DNA from: Prolixibacteraceae bacterium
GTDB lineage: Bacteria > Bacteroidota > Bacteroidia > Bacteroidales > Prolixibacteraceae
Length of the DNA stretch: 64,000 bases
Assembly: GCA_003457135.1 (NCBI GenBank)
Contig: DMSQ01000040.1
Span: 35,148 to 99,147 of the forward strand
Reading direction: 5' to 3'
Part shown: piece after piece, positions 32,463-41,944 of the stretch
Layout: each line of letters starts with the position of its first letter
Position numbering within the stretch: position 1 is the first letter of the stretch
Position numbers and translations under genes: made by a program
The notes under the pieces: model-generated
What the model was told of the DNA's origin: nothing
The model's input: the letters and a program-made list of their open reading frames with translations, nothing else
Database searches by the model: none

Positions 32463-32490
32463 AAAAACCCGCTCACTCAGCGGGTTTTTC
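32463..32490 (+). terminator. Intrinsic terminator of the cargo island
   Basis: AAACCCGCT, loop CACTC, AGCGGGTTT, then T-rich. Confidence 0.9.
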
Positions 32491-32526
32491 TTTTGCGGTA
32501 CCTGAGCAGCGCAGCACATCTAAGAT

Positions 32527-32561
32527 GTCCTTTATTTCGCCTCCATCCAGCCCTAACTTGG
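32527..32561 (+). promoter_or_regulatory. Candidate phage late promoter 6 (tape measure)
   Basis: GTCCTTT at 32527-32533, 20 bp, then TAACTTGG at 32554-32561. The -7 box runs into a heptamer array, so this copy is partly shared with the repeat. Confidence 0.6.
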
Positions 32562-32589
32562 AACCTGAAACTTGAAACTTTAAACTCAG
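32555..32589. repeat. Heptamer array before the tape measure start
   Basis: Five 7-bp units beginning AAC. The last ends 6 bp before ATG 32596, so it forms most of the leader. Confidence 0.6.
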
Positions 32590-32595
32590 GAAGTT

Positions 32596-35500
32596 ATGAA
32601 GAACGAAGTAGCCCGCCCAAAAGTAATACTCGATGGCAAACAGGCCGAGCAGGAACTGGAGAACCTTACCAACAAAGCAAAGAAATTCCGCGATGCAATG
32701 ATGGAGGCCGCTGCGGCCGGTGATCCTCAAAAGGAAAAACGATTTCAACAACAGCTTAAGGCTACAACAACCGAGATCCGAAACCTGAAGAAAGAAGCCT
32801 TCGATGTTGACCGGGTATTGAAAAATATCAATGGCGCCAGCTTTAACGAATTGTCACAGGCAGTTCGAAAAGCAACCAACGACCTGAAGAAAATGCAGCA
32901 GACCGATCCGGGTTATCAGGCCCAGCAGCAAAAAGTAGTTGCCCTTAAAACTAAACTGGGAGAACTTAGCAATGAACAAAAAGTACATGAGCCGCTTTGG
33001 AGCCGAATGGCCAATGGAGCCAATAAATATTTCAGCGTTATTACTGCAGGAGCGGCATCATTGGCAGGTCTGGTTTTGGGAATGAAACAAGTCGTTCAAT
33101 CGTTTAACGACTACGAAGAACGAGTCGATAACTTATCAGCCCTAACCGGACTCGCAGGTGAAGATCTCGACTGGTTAAGCCAGAAAGCAAAAGACCTTTC
33201 CACATCAACACTCGAAGGCAATATACGTGTAAAGCAAAGCGCTCAGGATATTGTTGACGCTTTTACCAAAACCGGTTCTGCCCGGCCTGAATTACTCAAA
33301 AATAAAGAAGCTCTGGCAGAAACGACTCAGGAAGCCATTATACTGGCTAACGCTGCCAAAACCGAACTCTATCCGGCCATTGAAGCATTAACAATGGTCA
33401 TGAACCAATACAATGTTCCGGCAAGCGAAGCCAGGCGAATCATTAATGTATTGGCTGCAGGTTCAAAAGAAGGCGCAGGAGAAATACCTTATCTGACTAC
33501 AGCATTTGAAAAAGCCGGAACAGTTGCTTCCCTGGCAGGAATCAGCATCGAAACCCTTGGGGCGACAATTGAAACCCTGGCACCACGAATTACACAGCCT
33601 GAAATTGCAGGGCGTTCGTTAAAAGGTGTGTTAATCGACATGCAAACCGGAGCCGATGATACCAACCCTGCTATTGTTGGTCTATCAACTGCTTTGGAAA
33701 ACCTGGGGAAGAAAAATCTGTCAGTTACTGAACTCACTAAAAAATTCGGAACAGAAAACATTGCCACCATCCAAATTCTTTTGACCAATATAGAAGAACT
33801 GAAACGGTATGAAAAAGCAATGACCGGCACGAATGTCGCTATCGAACAGGCTGCTATCAATACCGACAATAATAATGCGAAGCTGGCACAGGCCAAAAAC
33901 CGGATCAATGTCATCAGCATTGCCCTGGGCGAAAAACTTTCACCTGCCATGACTTTGGTTACCGGTTATTTTGGGAAGTCACTGGCTGTATTATCCTATC
34001 TGGTCGATGTATTTATAAAATATAGTGGATTGATTTTTACAAGCACTGCTGCAATCGTTGGATATACCGTTGCTATAAAACTGGCCACGTTGTGGCAAAC
34101 CCGTAGCAATGCCGAAAAAGGCATTGGACTTGCACTTACAAAGCTGAAAGTATTTTGGCATGGAGTTGAACGCGGAGCGCTATTATTATCCGCAGCAGCT
34201 CAGGCGCTGATGACCGGAAATACGACCAGGGCTACAGCCGCCATGCGCCTTTTCAATATCGAAACAAAAATGAATCCAATCGGGTTGCTGGTTGGAATAC
34301 TTGCTGCTGCAGTTGTTGCACTGGCCATGTATTCGCGTGGGCTTACAGCTGCTCAGCAGGCACAAAAAGCAGTCAACGAGGTAAACATTGAGGCACAAAA
34401 AGCAATGGTTGAAGAAAAAGTAAAGGTTGAACAATTGCTTAAAATTGCCAAGAATGAAAAATTATCAAAAGAAACCAGGTTAAAAGCAATCAAGGATCTC
34501 AACGAAATATCGCCTGAATATTATGGAAATCTGACACTTGAAACGATTAAGACTAAGGAGGCAGATGATGCGACTAAAAAATACATCGAGTCAATTAAAA
34601 AGAAAGCCAAAGCACAGGCAGGATTTCAGAAATTGGTTGACATCGAAAAAGAGTTGATTGATCTACAAAATGGGAAAGGCGCTGAAACATCATTCTGGCA
34701 AGATACCTGGAACATGGCCACTTCTGCCGGAAATGCAGCCGTTTATGCCGGAAAGTCGGTAAATACGGCCCTTTCCAACATCAATGAAAAGACAAAAGCT
34801 TTGATGTTGACTAAAAAGAAGCTTACTGAACAGATGGATAGCGGGAGTAATATCGCTGGTAGTATTACTCCAGGATCAAAACCCGTAAATGGCGAAGATA
34901 AACCAGCCCAGGATTTAATCAAGCTAAAAGAAAAAGAATTGGCCGATGCCAAAGAAATGATCGCCACTACTCCCGCCGAAGTTGCCGCCCGCAATCAAAA
35001 GGTAGAAGCCATACAGAAGGAAATAAACGCCCTTAATGAACTGGGTACCTCAAAAGGCGAAAAGGCAGATGATAAAGAACTATCGTATTTAGCTCAACTT
35101 GAAAAAAAATTACAAGACATAGGGAAAGAGCGGGAAAAATTAATCGTAAAAGGTGATGAAGGGACTTTCAAAATTGCTGATGAAAAACAAATGGCTGACT
35201 TAGAAACTCAGGCACGAGATATTACTACACTTATAGCCAATATTAAAGATTCACTTTCCTTTGATGAAATGGGAGAGAGCATGAAAATTGTTATGGATGC
35301 TCAAATCAACGCGGCAAAAGAAAATGCAAAAATAACAGGGCAAACAGAATTAGAACTTCAAGAAGCTATTTTGAAAATAAAGAAAGATAGTTATGGAATG
35401 GCTGTAATGATGGATGAAAAGATGCTAATGAAAAAGCAAATGAAAAACCAAATCATTACTGACATGGAGCGTGCGATGGTTGCTGAAAATGCAAAAAATC

Positions 35501-36816
35501 AACGGCAAGCAATATCCGACCTTGACGAATTACAAGGGAAAACCGTAAATGAATTACTTCTGAAAGCCCAAAACGAATTAGCTTCTGCAGGTATTGAAAA
35601 TTTGAAGGATGGCATTGAAAAAGAAAAAGCGCTGGAGGAACAACGGTGGACGGAAGAGTTAGATGGACTTTGGAAGCAGTTAAACAAAAAAGAGGATCTT
35701 AACGCTAAAGAAGCAGCGCTGAATGATACGATTAACTTGACTATTGAGGAGAAACAGAAGGCGCATCTGAAGAAGATGGCGGATCTGGATAAGGCAGATG
35801 AAATAAGAAAAAAACAAAAAATTGCCGATAAATTCAATTCGGTATCTCAGAACGATACTTCTATTCCATTTGTAAGCATTGACACATTACAGCAATATTT
35901 CGACAACCGGAAATCGCTGCTCGAACAACAGTACGAATATGAGAAAAAACTGGCAGGCGATAATCAGCAACAGTTAATAGCTGCTGAAGAACGGTATAAT
36001 AACCGTATTGATGAATTAAAAAAGAATGAGACCGAAGCCTATTTTGGTATGGTTTCAAGAAAAATAGAAATTGGTCAGTCATATGTGGCAGCGCTTGGAA
36101 ACATATTTGGACAGGAATCGGCATTAGGTAAAGCTTTGTTTTTGTTTTCTCAGGCTCTGGCCATTGCTGATATTTGGGTAAAAACAGCGGCAACAAATGC
36201 AGCCATTTACGGCACTGCACTTGTTGAATTTGCCGCACTTGGCCCAGCGGCTCCTGCTGCGGCCGCGGCTTGGGCAGCTGCCCCAATTGGCGCAAATAAT
36301 GTATTTGCAGGGTTACAGACTGGTCTTATCGTTGCACAAACTGTTGGCAATTTTGTGAATGGCAAACAGTCTGGTGGTTATGCCAATTTTGATGGCGCCG
36401 AAAATGAGGTTGATGGTGTGTACCATAAAAAAGAATTTATCGCTTCAGCCCCGGCAGTGCGAAATCCAACGGTAAAACCAATTCTTGATATTATTAACCT
36501 GGCACAAAAAAACGGCACCATTGCACAGCTTAATTTACCTACTGTACTGGCTGCAACGGGTTCGTTGCCAAATGGAAGACAAAGCGGAGGTTTTGCAAGC
36601 GAAATTATACCAACTGGAAGCCCTACTACTCCAATATCTCCATCGGCATATGCTACCCGTGACCCCGAGCTCACCGCCGCTCTCAATAACATGTCACGCG
36701 CGGTTGCCCTTCTGGTTAAAAACGGCGTTCAATTCCCGATCGTGCCATTTAAAAAGCAGTTGGACGAAGTTTCCGACCTGATTAATCAAACTGGAATGAG
36801 AGGGTTTAAAAAGTAA
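32596..36816 (+). CDS. Tail tape measure protein
   Basis: A 1406-residue protein, the longest in the window. Residues 1-130 are charged coiled coil. Residues about 170-450 resemble the tape-measure core domain (ALTGLAGEDLDWLSQKAKDL, ANAAKTELYPAIEALTMV, LGATIETLAPRI). Hydrophobic segments follow near residues 460-600, then a long coiled-coil region (650-1130) and a Gly/Ala-rich C-terminus. Tape measures set tail length; at the usual 1.5 angstrom per residue this predicts a tail of about 210 nm. Driven by candidate late promoter 6. Confidence 0.9.
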   Translation: MKNEVARPKVILDGKQAEQELENLTNKAKKFRDAMMEAAAAGDPQKEKRFQQQLKATTTEIRNLKKEAFDVDRVLKNINGASFNELSQAVRKATNDLKKMQQTDPGYQAQQQKVVALKTKLGELSNEQKVHEPLWSRMANGANKYFSVITAGAASLAGLVLGMKQVVQSFNDYEERVDNLSALTGLAGEDLDWLSQKAKDLSTSTLEGNIRVKQSAQDIVDAFTKTGSARPELLKNKEALAETTQEAIILANAAKTELYPAIEALTMVMNQYNVPASEARRIINVLAAGSKEGAGEIPYLTTAFEKAGTVASLAGISIETLGATIETLAPRITQPEIAGRSLKGVLIDMQTGADDTNPAIVGLSTALENLGKKNLSVTELTKKFGTENIATIQILLTNIEELKRYEKAMTGTNVAIEQAAINTDNNNAKLAQAKNRINVISIALGEKLSPAMTLVTGYFGKSLAVLSYLVDVFIKYSGLIFTSTAAIVGYTVAIKLATLWQTRSNAEKGIGLALTKLKVFWHGVERGALLLSAAAQALMTGNTTRATAAMRLFNIETKMNPIGLLVGILAAAVVALAMYSRGLTAAQQAQKAVNEVNIEAQKAMVEEKVKVEQLLKIAKNEKLSKETRLKAIKDLNEISPEYYGNLTLETIKTKEADDATKKYIESIKKKAKAQAGFQKLVDIEKELIDLQNGKGAETSFWQDTWNMATSAGNAAVYAGKSVNTALSNINEKTKALMLTKKKLTEQMDSGSNIAGSITPGSKPVNGEDKPAQDLIKLKEKELADAKEMIATTPAEVAARNQKVEAIQKEINALNELGTSKGEKADDKELSYLAQLEKKLQDIGKEREKLIVKGDEGTFKIADEKQMADLETQARDITTLIANIKDSLSFDEMGESMKIVMDAQINAAKENAKITGQTELELQEAILKIKKDSYGMAVMMDEKMLMKKQMKNQIITDMERAMVAENAKNQRQAISDLDELQGKTVNELLLKAQNELASAGIENLKDGIEKEKALEEQRWTEELDGLWKQLNKKEDLNAKEAALNDTINLTIEEKQKAHLKKMADLDKADEIRKKQKIADKFNSVSQNDTSIPFVSIDTLQQYFDNRKSLLEQQYEYEKKLAGDNQQQLIAAEERYNNRIDELKKNETEAYFGMVSRKIEIGQSYVAALGNIFGQESALGKALFLFSQALAIADIWVKTAATNAAIYGTALVEFAALGPAAPAAAAAWAAAPIGANNVFAGLQTGLIVAQTVGNFVNGKQSGGYANFDGAENEVDGVYHKKEFIASAPAVRNPTVKPILDIINLAQKNGTIAQLNLPTVLAATGSLPNGRQSGGFASEIIPTGSPTTPISPSAYATRDPELTAALNNMSRAVALLVKNGVQFPIVPFKKQLDEVSDLINQTGMRGFKK

Positions 36817-36825
36817 CAGCCATTT

Positions 36826-36918
36826 ACAATTAGACGATTTACTATTTACGATTTGGAGCCCTGATCGGAGCGATTGGGGTTATAATAGTAAATGGTAAAT
36901 AAATAAATCGTAAATATT
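36826..36918. repeat. Stem-loop repeat element, copy 2
   Basis: Inverted CGATTTACTATTT and AATAGTAAATGG-type arms around CTGATCGGAGC. Close relative of 19797-19880. It follows the tape measure stop and leads into a late promoter. Confidence 0.55.
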
Positions 36919-36920
36919 CT

Positions 36921-36955
36921 GTCCTTTCTCGACCCCGCACCCTACGCTATATTCG
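36921..36955 (+). promoter_or_regulatory. Candidate phage late promoter 7
   Basis: GTCCTTT at 36921-36927, 20 bp, then TATATTCG at 36948-36955, followed by a GTAAATn heptamer array up to the start at 36991. Confidence 0.75.
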
Positions 36956-36990
36956 TAAATAGTAAATGAATAAATAGTAAATATTTTCTC

Positions 36991-38202
36991 ATGGCAGTCA
37001 ATCACTCCATATACGGCGGACCTGTTCAACTCTCAGGCAATAAAGTTGAAATAGAAGTCATAAACGACGCCATCGTTGGCGAATCGCCACGCGCATTGCT
37101 TAAGGCTACCAGTAGCGACGGGGCAGTGGCCGGTGGCCCGTTCATTGACTCGCGTCCCTGGCTCCCGTTGCCTACTCCTCTCGAAGGTCAAGGGATGGCA
37201 ACCTTCGATTTTTCGGAATACCTTGATGCGCCAACCGATTTCAATTTCACCCATCCATACGGCGAATCCATTGCGGTGAAACATCCGCTCCGGGCTTTCG
37301 ATATTGATATTCTGGCAGGCGCCAGCTACATTGATAATGATCTGGAGAGTTTAACATACATGCAAAAAATTGAAGCCTGGCAAGCTGTTGAAGAAGCCGT
37401 GGCCATCCGCATCCTGAAAGGAGGGATGAGCCAGCAGCGCCAATCGGAATATAACGAAGCCGCCACCAACTTCTTTCAGGATTTTATCCAGGGCAATAAG
37501 TTCCTGACCCACCGCCCCGACTTCCAGCGCATATCGTACAATCAGCCCGTGCGGTTATGGTATTTGCTGCCCGAAACCGAACAGGTTACCCGCGTCATCA
37601 AAATTGAATACACCGACGCCGACGACCAGGTAGTGGTAATCACCGAAATCATCACGCTGGATCCGGATGGTTTGTATGAATTCATACTCGATCCTGTAAA
37701 ACTCGAAATCCCCACCGATGCCAAACAGATGAAAGTTTACCAGTTTGACGATGGCACACAGGTAGGCGAAGCCCGTACCTTCATCTTCGATCATACATAT
37801 TACGAAAACAACACCTTCCTGTTTTTTGCCAATTCGCTGGCCGGTATTGACGATTGCTGGCTGACCGGCGCCATTAAGATGGGTATTAATGTGGAAGGCG
37901 AAACAGGGCTGCAAATCCTCGACCGCACGGCAACCACGCGCGACCGCTCAACGGTTGTAACCAGCAAAACAGCGGCGCGTAAATGGTCCATCTTTCCGGG
38001 CAACCGGCTGAATGTGGCCGAAATGGAAGCCCTTCAGGACCTGATTTATTCCCGGTTTATCTGGCTCGTTTGGAACGGCAAAACCATACCGGTAACCCTC
38101 GAAAACGGAGAGTTCGAACTGACCGACACCATGCGCGACCTGATAATCAACGACGAACTGGAGCTTGTATTTACCGAGGCACACCGTAATAATCATTTTT
38201 AA
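36991..38202 (+). CDS. Probable distal tail or baseplate protein
   Basis: A 403-residue beta-rich protein immediately after the tape measure, the usual place of the distal tail protein. N-terminal strands (IYGGPVQLSGNKVEIEVI) and a C-terminal domain with IFPGNRLNVAEMEALQDL fit a baseplate hub component. No enzymatic motif. The assignment comes from gene order and character. Confidence 0.6.
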   Translation: MAVNHSIYGGPVQLSGNKVEIEVINDAIVGESPRALLKATSSDGAVAGGPFIDSRPWLPLPTPLEGQGMATFDFSEYLDAPTDFNFTHPYGESIAVKHPLRAFDIDILAGASYIDNDLESLTYMQKIEAWQAVEEAVAIRILKGGMSQQRQSEYNEAATNFFQDFIQGNKFLTHRPDFQRISYNQPVRLWYLLPETEQVTRVIKIEYTDADDQVVVITEIITLDPDGLYEFILDPVKLEIPTDAKQMKVYQFDDGTQVGEARTFIFDHTYYENNTFLFFANSLAGIDDCWLTGAIKMGINVEGETGLQILDRTATTRDRSTVVTSKTAARKWSIFPGNRLNVAEMEALQDLIYSRFIWLVWNGKTIPVTLENGEFELTDTMRDLIINDELELVFTEAHRNNHF

Positions 38203-38221
38203 CCGAAGGCTGGGGTTTAAC

Positions 38222-38343
38222 CTTAGTAGAAAGAGGAGATAAATGAAAAACCAACCTTATTACCGTTCGACTGAGCTCACGCCGAAGCCTAATTGATTAA
38301 GGTAATAAGGTTGAAATCAAATAGGGTCGATTTTTCTACTAAG
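38222..38343. repeat. 122-bp element with inverted ends (MITE-like or structured RNA)
   Basis: Outer inverted ends CTTAGTAGAAA (38222-38232) and TTTCTACTAAG (38333-38343) enclose a second 13-bp perfect pair (38252-38264 with 38301-38313) and a family B core. No reading frame. It occupies part of a 332-bp gap whose remainder (38344-38534) is AT-rich, ends in GTAAATn heptamers and shows no gene. Confidence 0.55.
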
Positions 38344-38503
38344 TTCTCCCGATTTATGAATCGAACTTCAATACAGATAACTTGAATCTGCACGTTCAAT
38401 AATGCCATGTAAAATAGACCGTTTGCAATTATTTGATTTACTGATCATTGCGATTTGTTATATAGTAGGTTAAAAAATGAAAATAAGGTTTTTTTTAATA
38501 GTA

Positions 38504-38534
38504 AATAGTAAATAATTAAATAGTCAATAAATTA
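38504..38534. repeat. GTAAATn heptamer array before a start codon
   Basis: Units of 7, 7, 8 and 7 bp end directly at ATG 38535. No GTCCTTT box is seen ahead of this gene. Confidence 0.5.
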
Positions 38535-40022
38535 ATGGATGCCATTCAGCAACTTTTGAAAACAATACGCGCGGTAAGCAAGAGCAATCCGGTTACCTAT
38601 ATGCAATTGTCGGAGATCATCCGGGCACTTTATCGTAAAAGTCCTGCTGAAGCCTTGATACAGGACGGGCTTATTTCCGGGGGAACGGTTGTCTGGCTGT
38701 ATGGTTTAAGTTATGCCGTTAGCCAAACGGTTTATGCCATCGGTGGAGAGGTATTTACTTCACCATCCAGCATCATCACATTGGCTGATGCTGATCCAAC
38801 CTATTCGCGTATTGATGTAATTGTGGTTAACAACACCGGCGAAGTGGAAGTGATCACCGGCGAACCTTCAGCCAATCCGCAGAAACCTTCGGTTAATCCG
38901 GCCACCCAGATTGAACTCACCAGCGTTTTATTACTGGCCAATGCCACCGAGCCCGAAGGCATCACTGACGAAGTGATTTACGACGAGAACATTGAATGGA
39001 CACCTTCAACATCAGGTGTAACCGTTAATTTTAATTCAACTACCTTACCTTTTCATGGAGCTAAATGTGCCGATGCAGGAACAATTGCAAATAATAATAC
39101 GATCACATTTACCAATAGTGTTCCCTTAACTGTTGCTGACTACGCAACTTTATCGCTTTTTTTAAAACTAAAAGCTGTTGCATCAACAAAAAATGCAGTT
39201 TACATTCGGTTTCAGTTAGCAGGAGTAGCTATATCACAAGAAGTTGCAATTACCTGGGCAATAGCTGATACTACAAATTGGCAGGGATCGGTAATAATGT
39301 TAGATGATTTTACTTTTACTGATACCACTTTTGATAGTATAAGAATCAGATGGAGCAGGGTTCAGGGAACTACTGCCCACGCAGGTTTTTATCTCGACCT
39401 TATTAAGCTGCAAACCGGGGTGGCCCCTGCTGTTTTTTTTGATACCGTACAACTTACCGGCGATGTAATTGCTTTAGGAAAAACAGGAACGCCGATACCT
39501 TCAGTCCTGAAAAACATCATTACAGCAGGCTCGTTTGGCGATGCCACGCATACGCTCACGCTTACCGTTGATGCCAAAGGCCGGATAACTGCTATAACCG
39601 CAAATTCTATAACGATTGCCGATGGCCGTGAAGTTGAATTAAGTACTTCTGGAGGTTATATTGTATGGAGGTATGTTGGCGATCCGGACTGGATTAACTT
39701 GGTTGCACTTTCATCGTTAGTTGGTCCTCCCGGGGATGATGGCGCTCCGGGAGTACAGCCCATAGAGGTAGGCAGTATAACTCTTTCATCCGGATCATGG
39801 TCGTTGGTTTCCGGATTATACGAGTACGACCTTGCCAATGCAAATATTACCGCCAATTCAATAGTAGATGTGATCCCTGATAATGCTGATATTTCCATTG
39901 TAAAAGCCGCAGATATTTTGCCGAAAACCGTTTCGAGCGCCGGAAGTGTGAAATTGTATTCAACCAATGCACCCACCGGAAATATAGGAGTAACCATTAA
40001 TATAACGGAGGCCATGCCATGA
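38535..40022 (+). CDS. Tail fibre or baseplate protein
   Basis: A 495-residue protein. The helical N-terminus (about 1-60) is followed by a beta-rich domain, an Ala/Thr/Asn-rich middle, a short collagen-like segment (GPPGDDGAPG near residue 398), and a C-terminal beta domain. Such a layout is typical of fibres and their attachment proteins. It overlaps the next gene as ATGA, so the two are coupled. Confidence 0.65.
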   Translation: MDAIQQLLKTIRAVSKSNPVTYMQLSEIIRALYRKSPAEALIQDGLISGGTVVWLYGLSYAVSQTVYAIGGEVFTSPSSIITLADADPTYSRIDVIVVNNTGEVEVITGEPSANPQKPSVNPATQIELTSVLLLANATEPEGITDEVIYDENIEWTPSTSGVTVNFNSTTLPFHGAKCADAGTIANNNTITFTNSVPLTVADYATLSLFLKLKAVASTKNAVYIRFQLAGVAISQEVAITWAIADTTNWQGSVIMLDDFTFTDTTFDSIRIRWSRVQGTTAHAGFYLDLIKLQTGVAPAVFFDTVQLTGDVIALGKTGTPIPSVLKNIITAGSFGDATHTLTLTVDAKGRITAITANSITIADGREVELSTSGGYIVWRYVGDPDWINLVALSSLVGPPGDDGAPGVQPIEVGSITLSSGSWSLVSGLYEYDLANANITANSIVDVIPDNADISIVKAADILPKTVSSAGSVKLYSTNAPTGNIGVTINITEAMP

Positions 40023-41926
40023 GCAAGATAGGAAGTTTCAGATTACCGATGACCGGCGGTTCGCCAGACCCGGCGGTTTTTTGCCCTGTAAATGATTATG
40101 TGCCAGATTTTTTTGTACCTGAACCTGAATGGCCAGCGCTAGATCCTGTTACTAACGAGATTCAACTTCTGTGTTCTGATGAAGGCGACCGCAGAATAGC
40201 TTTTACATGTACGATTCAATCTGCCGGAACTTATACTGTTAAGGTTTATGGCGCTGGCGATGCTTTGCTTGACACTCAGGTTAAAAACAACGGAGTAGCA
40301 TACAACTACCGGTTTACTGAAGGAGCCGGATATGCAGCTAATGGATACACAACTTTTAAAGTAAGCATTAAACCAACAGCCGCATTAAACCTGCTTACAT
40401 TTGCAGTCGGGTATATCAGTGGTAATCAAGTTTCAAACTGGAGAATATTAAGTGCAAAGTTCAATGCTCCAAATATGACATCGCTGGCTTCAGCATTCAA
40501 CAACATTAATGTACTTAGAATACTTGAATTTCTCACAGCAATGGATTCATGTACTTCTATGGCATCCATGTGTTCTGGCTGTTCCTCGTTGGTTGATTTG
40601 ATTTTACCTTCGTCTATGAATGCAGTTACAACAATGGCGGCAATGTTAAGCAACTGCACATCATTCAAAAGAATCACCTGGCCTTCAAGTATTACGTTGT
40701 TAAGTATCTGTAATGGTATTTTTGGAGGTTGTTCAGTTCTGGAGAAATTGGTTTATCCAGCCTCAATGCCTGCATTAACAAGGCTCGATTCGGCTCATTC
40801 GAACTGTTCTTTGCTCTCTTCTGTTACACTTCCAAGTTCAATGCCTTTGCTTGCCAATATGGATTCATCGTTTAGTAGCTGCGTTAAACTTAAAAGTGTT
40901 GCATTCCCTGCAACACAAAATTCCTTGACTAACCTCAGAGCAGCTTTTTATAATTGTGTATTATTGGCTTCTGTCACACTTCCAACTTCAATGGACTTAC
41001 TCACTTCATTGGAAACCACATTTCAATACTGCAATGCGCTGAAGTCAATGGCATACCCTTCGTCTTTACCTGAGTTGACAACATTAAACGGAACGCATGT
41101 CAATAATTATTCATTAATGTCTGTCACCTTGCCAGCATCAATGCCAAAAAATACTTCGCTGTATCAAACATTTTCTTATTGTTCTGTTTTGCCATCCATT
41201 GTAATAACTGCCGCTCAAACACTTGTTACAACAATGTATCAAATGTGTCAGTATTGCTATGAATTGGCGACACTATCACTTCCGGCAACGATGAACGAGG
41301 TATTGACAGCCTATGCTATGTGCTATAATTGCAAGGCTCTGGTTTCAGTTACATTACCCACCTCAATGAATAAATGTACTAATATAGTTCAAGGGTTTCA
41401 AAATTGTAATGCCTTGGTAACAATTACATTACCCACCTCAATGAATCTTCTTACTGCTATGGGGTCTAGTTGCGCTAATTGTCCAGAGCTTACAACAATA
41501 AATCTACCATTATCTTTGCCAGTTATATCAGATATGTCCTCATTTGCTAGTGTATCTCCTAAAGTAAATTATATAAGCACTTGTACATTCCCGTCCACTC
41601 AAGTAAATGCCGGCGGACTATTAGTTAATCATTTATTAACTTCATTTAATCAACCAACATTACGCGCCTCAATATTTGGAGTTTTTTCTCAAGTAGGAAG
41701 CAAACTGCTAACGTCTTGCGAAATAGATTGGGCTAATTCAACTTTCTCAAGTGGAACTTCTCCACAATTGAGAATAGATCAAAATAATTTAGATGCCACA
41801 GAAATAGATAGAATTTTCACCGCCCTGCCTACAGTAACCGGAAAAACCATAAATGTGACAAATAACCCCGGGTATGCTACTTGTAATAAAGCTATTGCAG
41901 AAGCTAAAGGATGGACGGTAAGTTAA
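40019..41926 (+). CDS. Leucine-rich-repeat (BspA-like) tail protein
   Basis: A 635-residue protein. After an N-terminal beta domain (residues 1-150), about 16 units of 22-24 residues run from about 160 to 540, each with the core L-x-S-V-T-L-P-x-S-M and an F-x-x-C ending. This matches the BspA/LRR_5 class of leucine-rich repeats used by Bacteroidota surface adhesins. In a tail operon it is a likely receptor-binding or host-attachment protein. The gene is less GC-rich than its neighbours. The repeats could expand or shrink by recombination. Confidence 0.8.
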   Translation: MSKIGSFRLPMTGGSPDPAVFCPVNDYVPDFFVPEPEWPALDPVTNEIQLLCSDEGDRRIAFTCTIQSAGTYTVKVYGAGDALLDTQVKNNGVAYNYRFTEGAGYAANGYTTFKVSIKPTAALNLLTFAVGYISGNQVSNWRILSAKFNAPNMTSLASAFNNINVLRILEFLTAMDSCTSMASMCSGCSSLVDLILPSSMNAVTTMAAMLSNCTSFKRITWPSSITLLSICNGIFGGCSVLEKLVYPASMPALTRLDSAHSNCSLLSSVTLPSSMPLLANMDSSFSSCVKLKSVAFPATQNSLTNLRAAFYNCVLLASVTLPTSMDLLTSLETTFQYCNALKSMAYPSSLPELTTLNGTHVNNYSLMSVTLPASMPKNTSLYQTFSYCSVLPSIVITAAQTLVTTMYQMCQYCYELATLSLPATMNEVLTAYAMCYNCKALVSVTLPTSMNKCTNIVQGFQNCNALVTITLPTSMNLLTAMGSSCANCPELTTINLPLSLPVISDMSSFASVSPKVNYISTCTFPSTQVNAGGLLVNHLLTSFNQPTLRASIFGVFSQVGSKLLTSCEIDWANSTFSSGTSPQLRIDQNNLDATEIDRIFTALPTVTGKTINVTNNPGYATCNKAIAEAKGWTVS

Positions 41927-41944
41927 ACATTAAAATTTTGCAAG

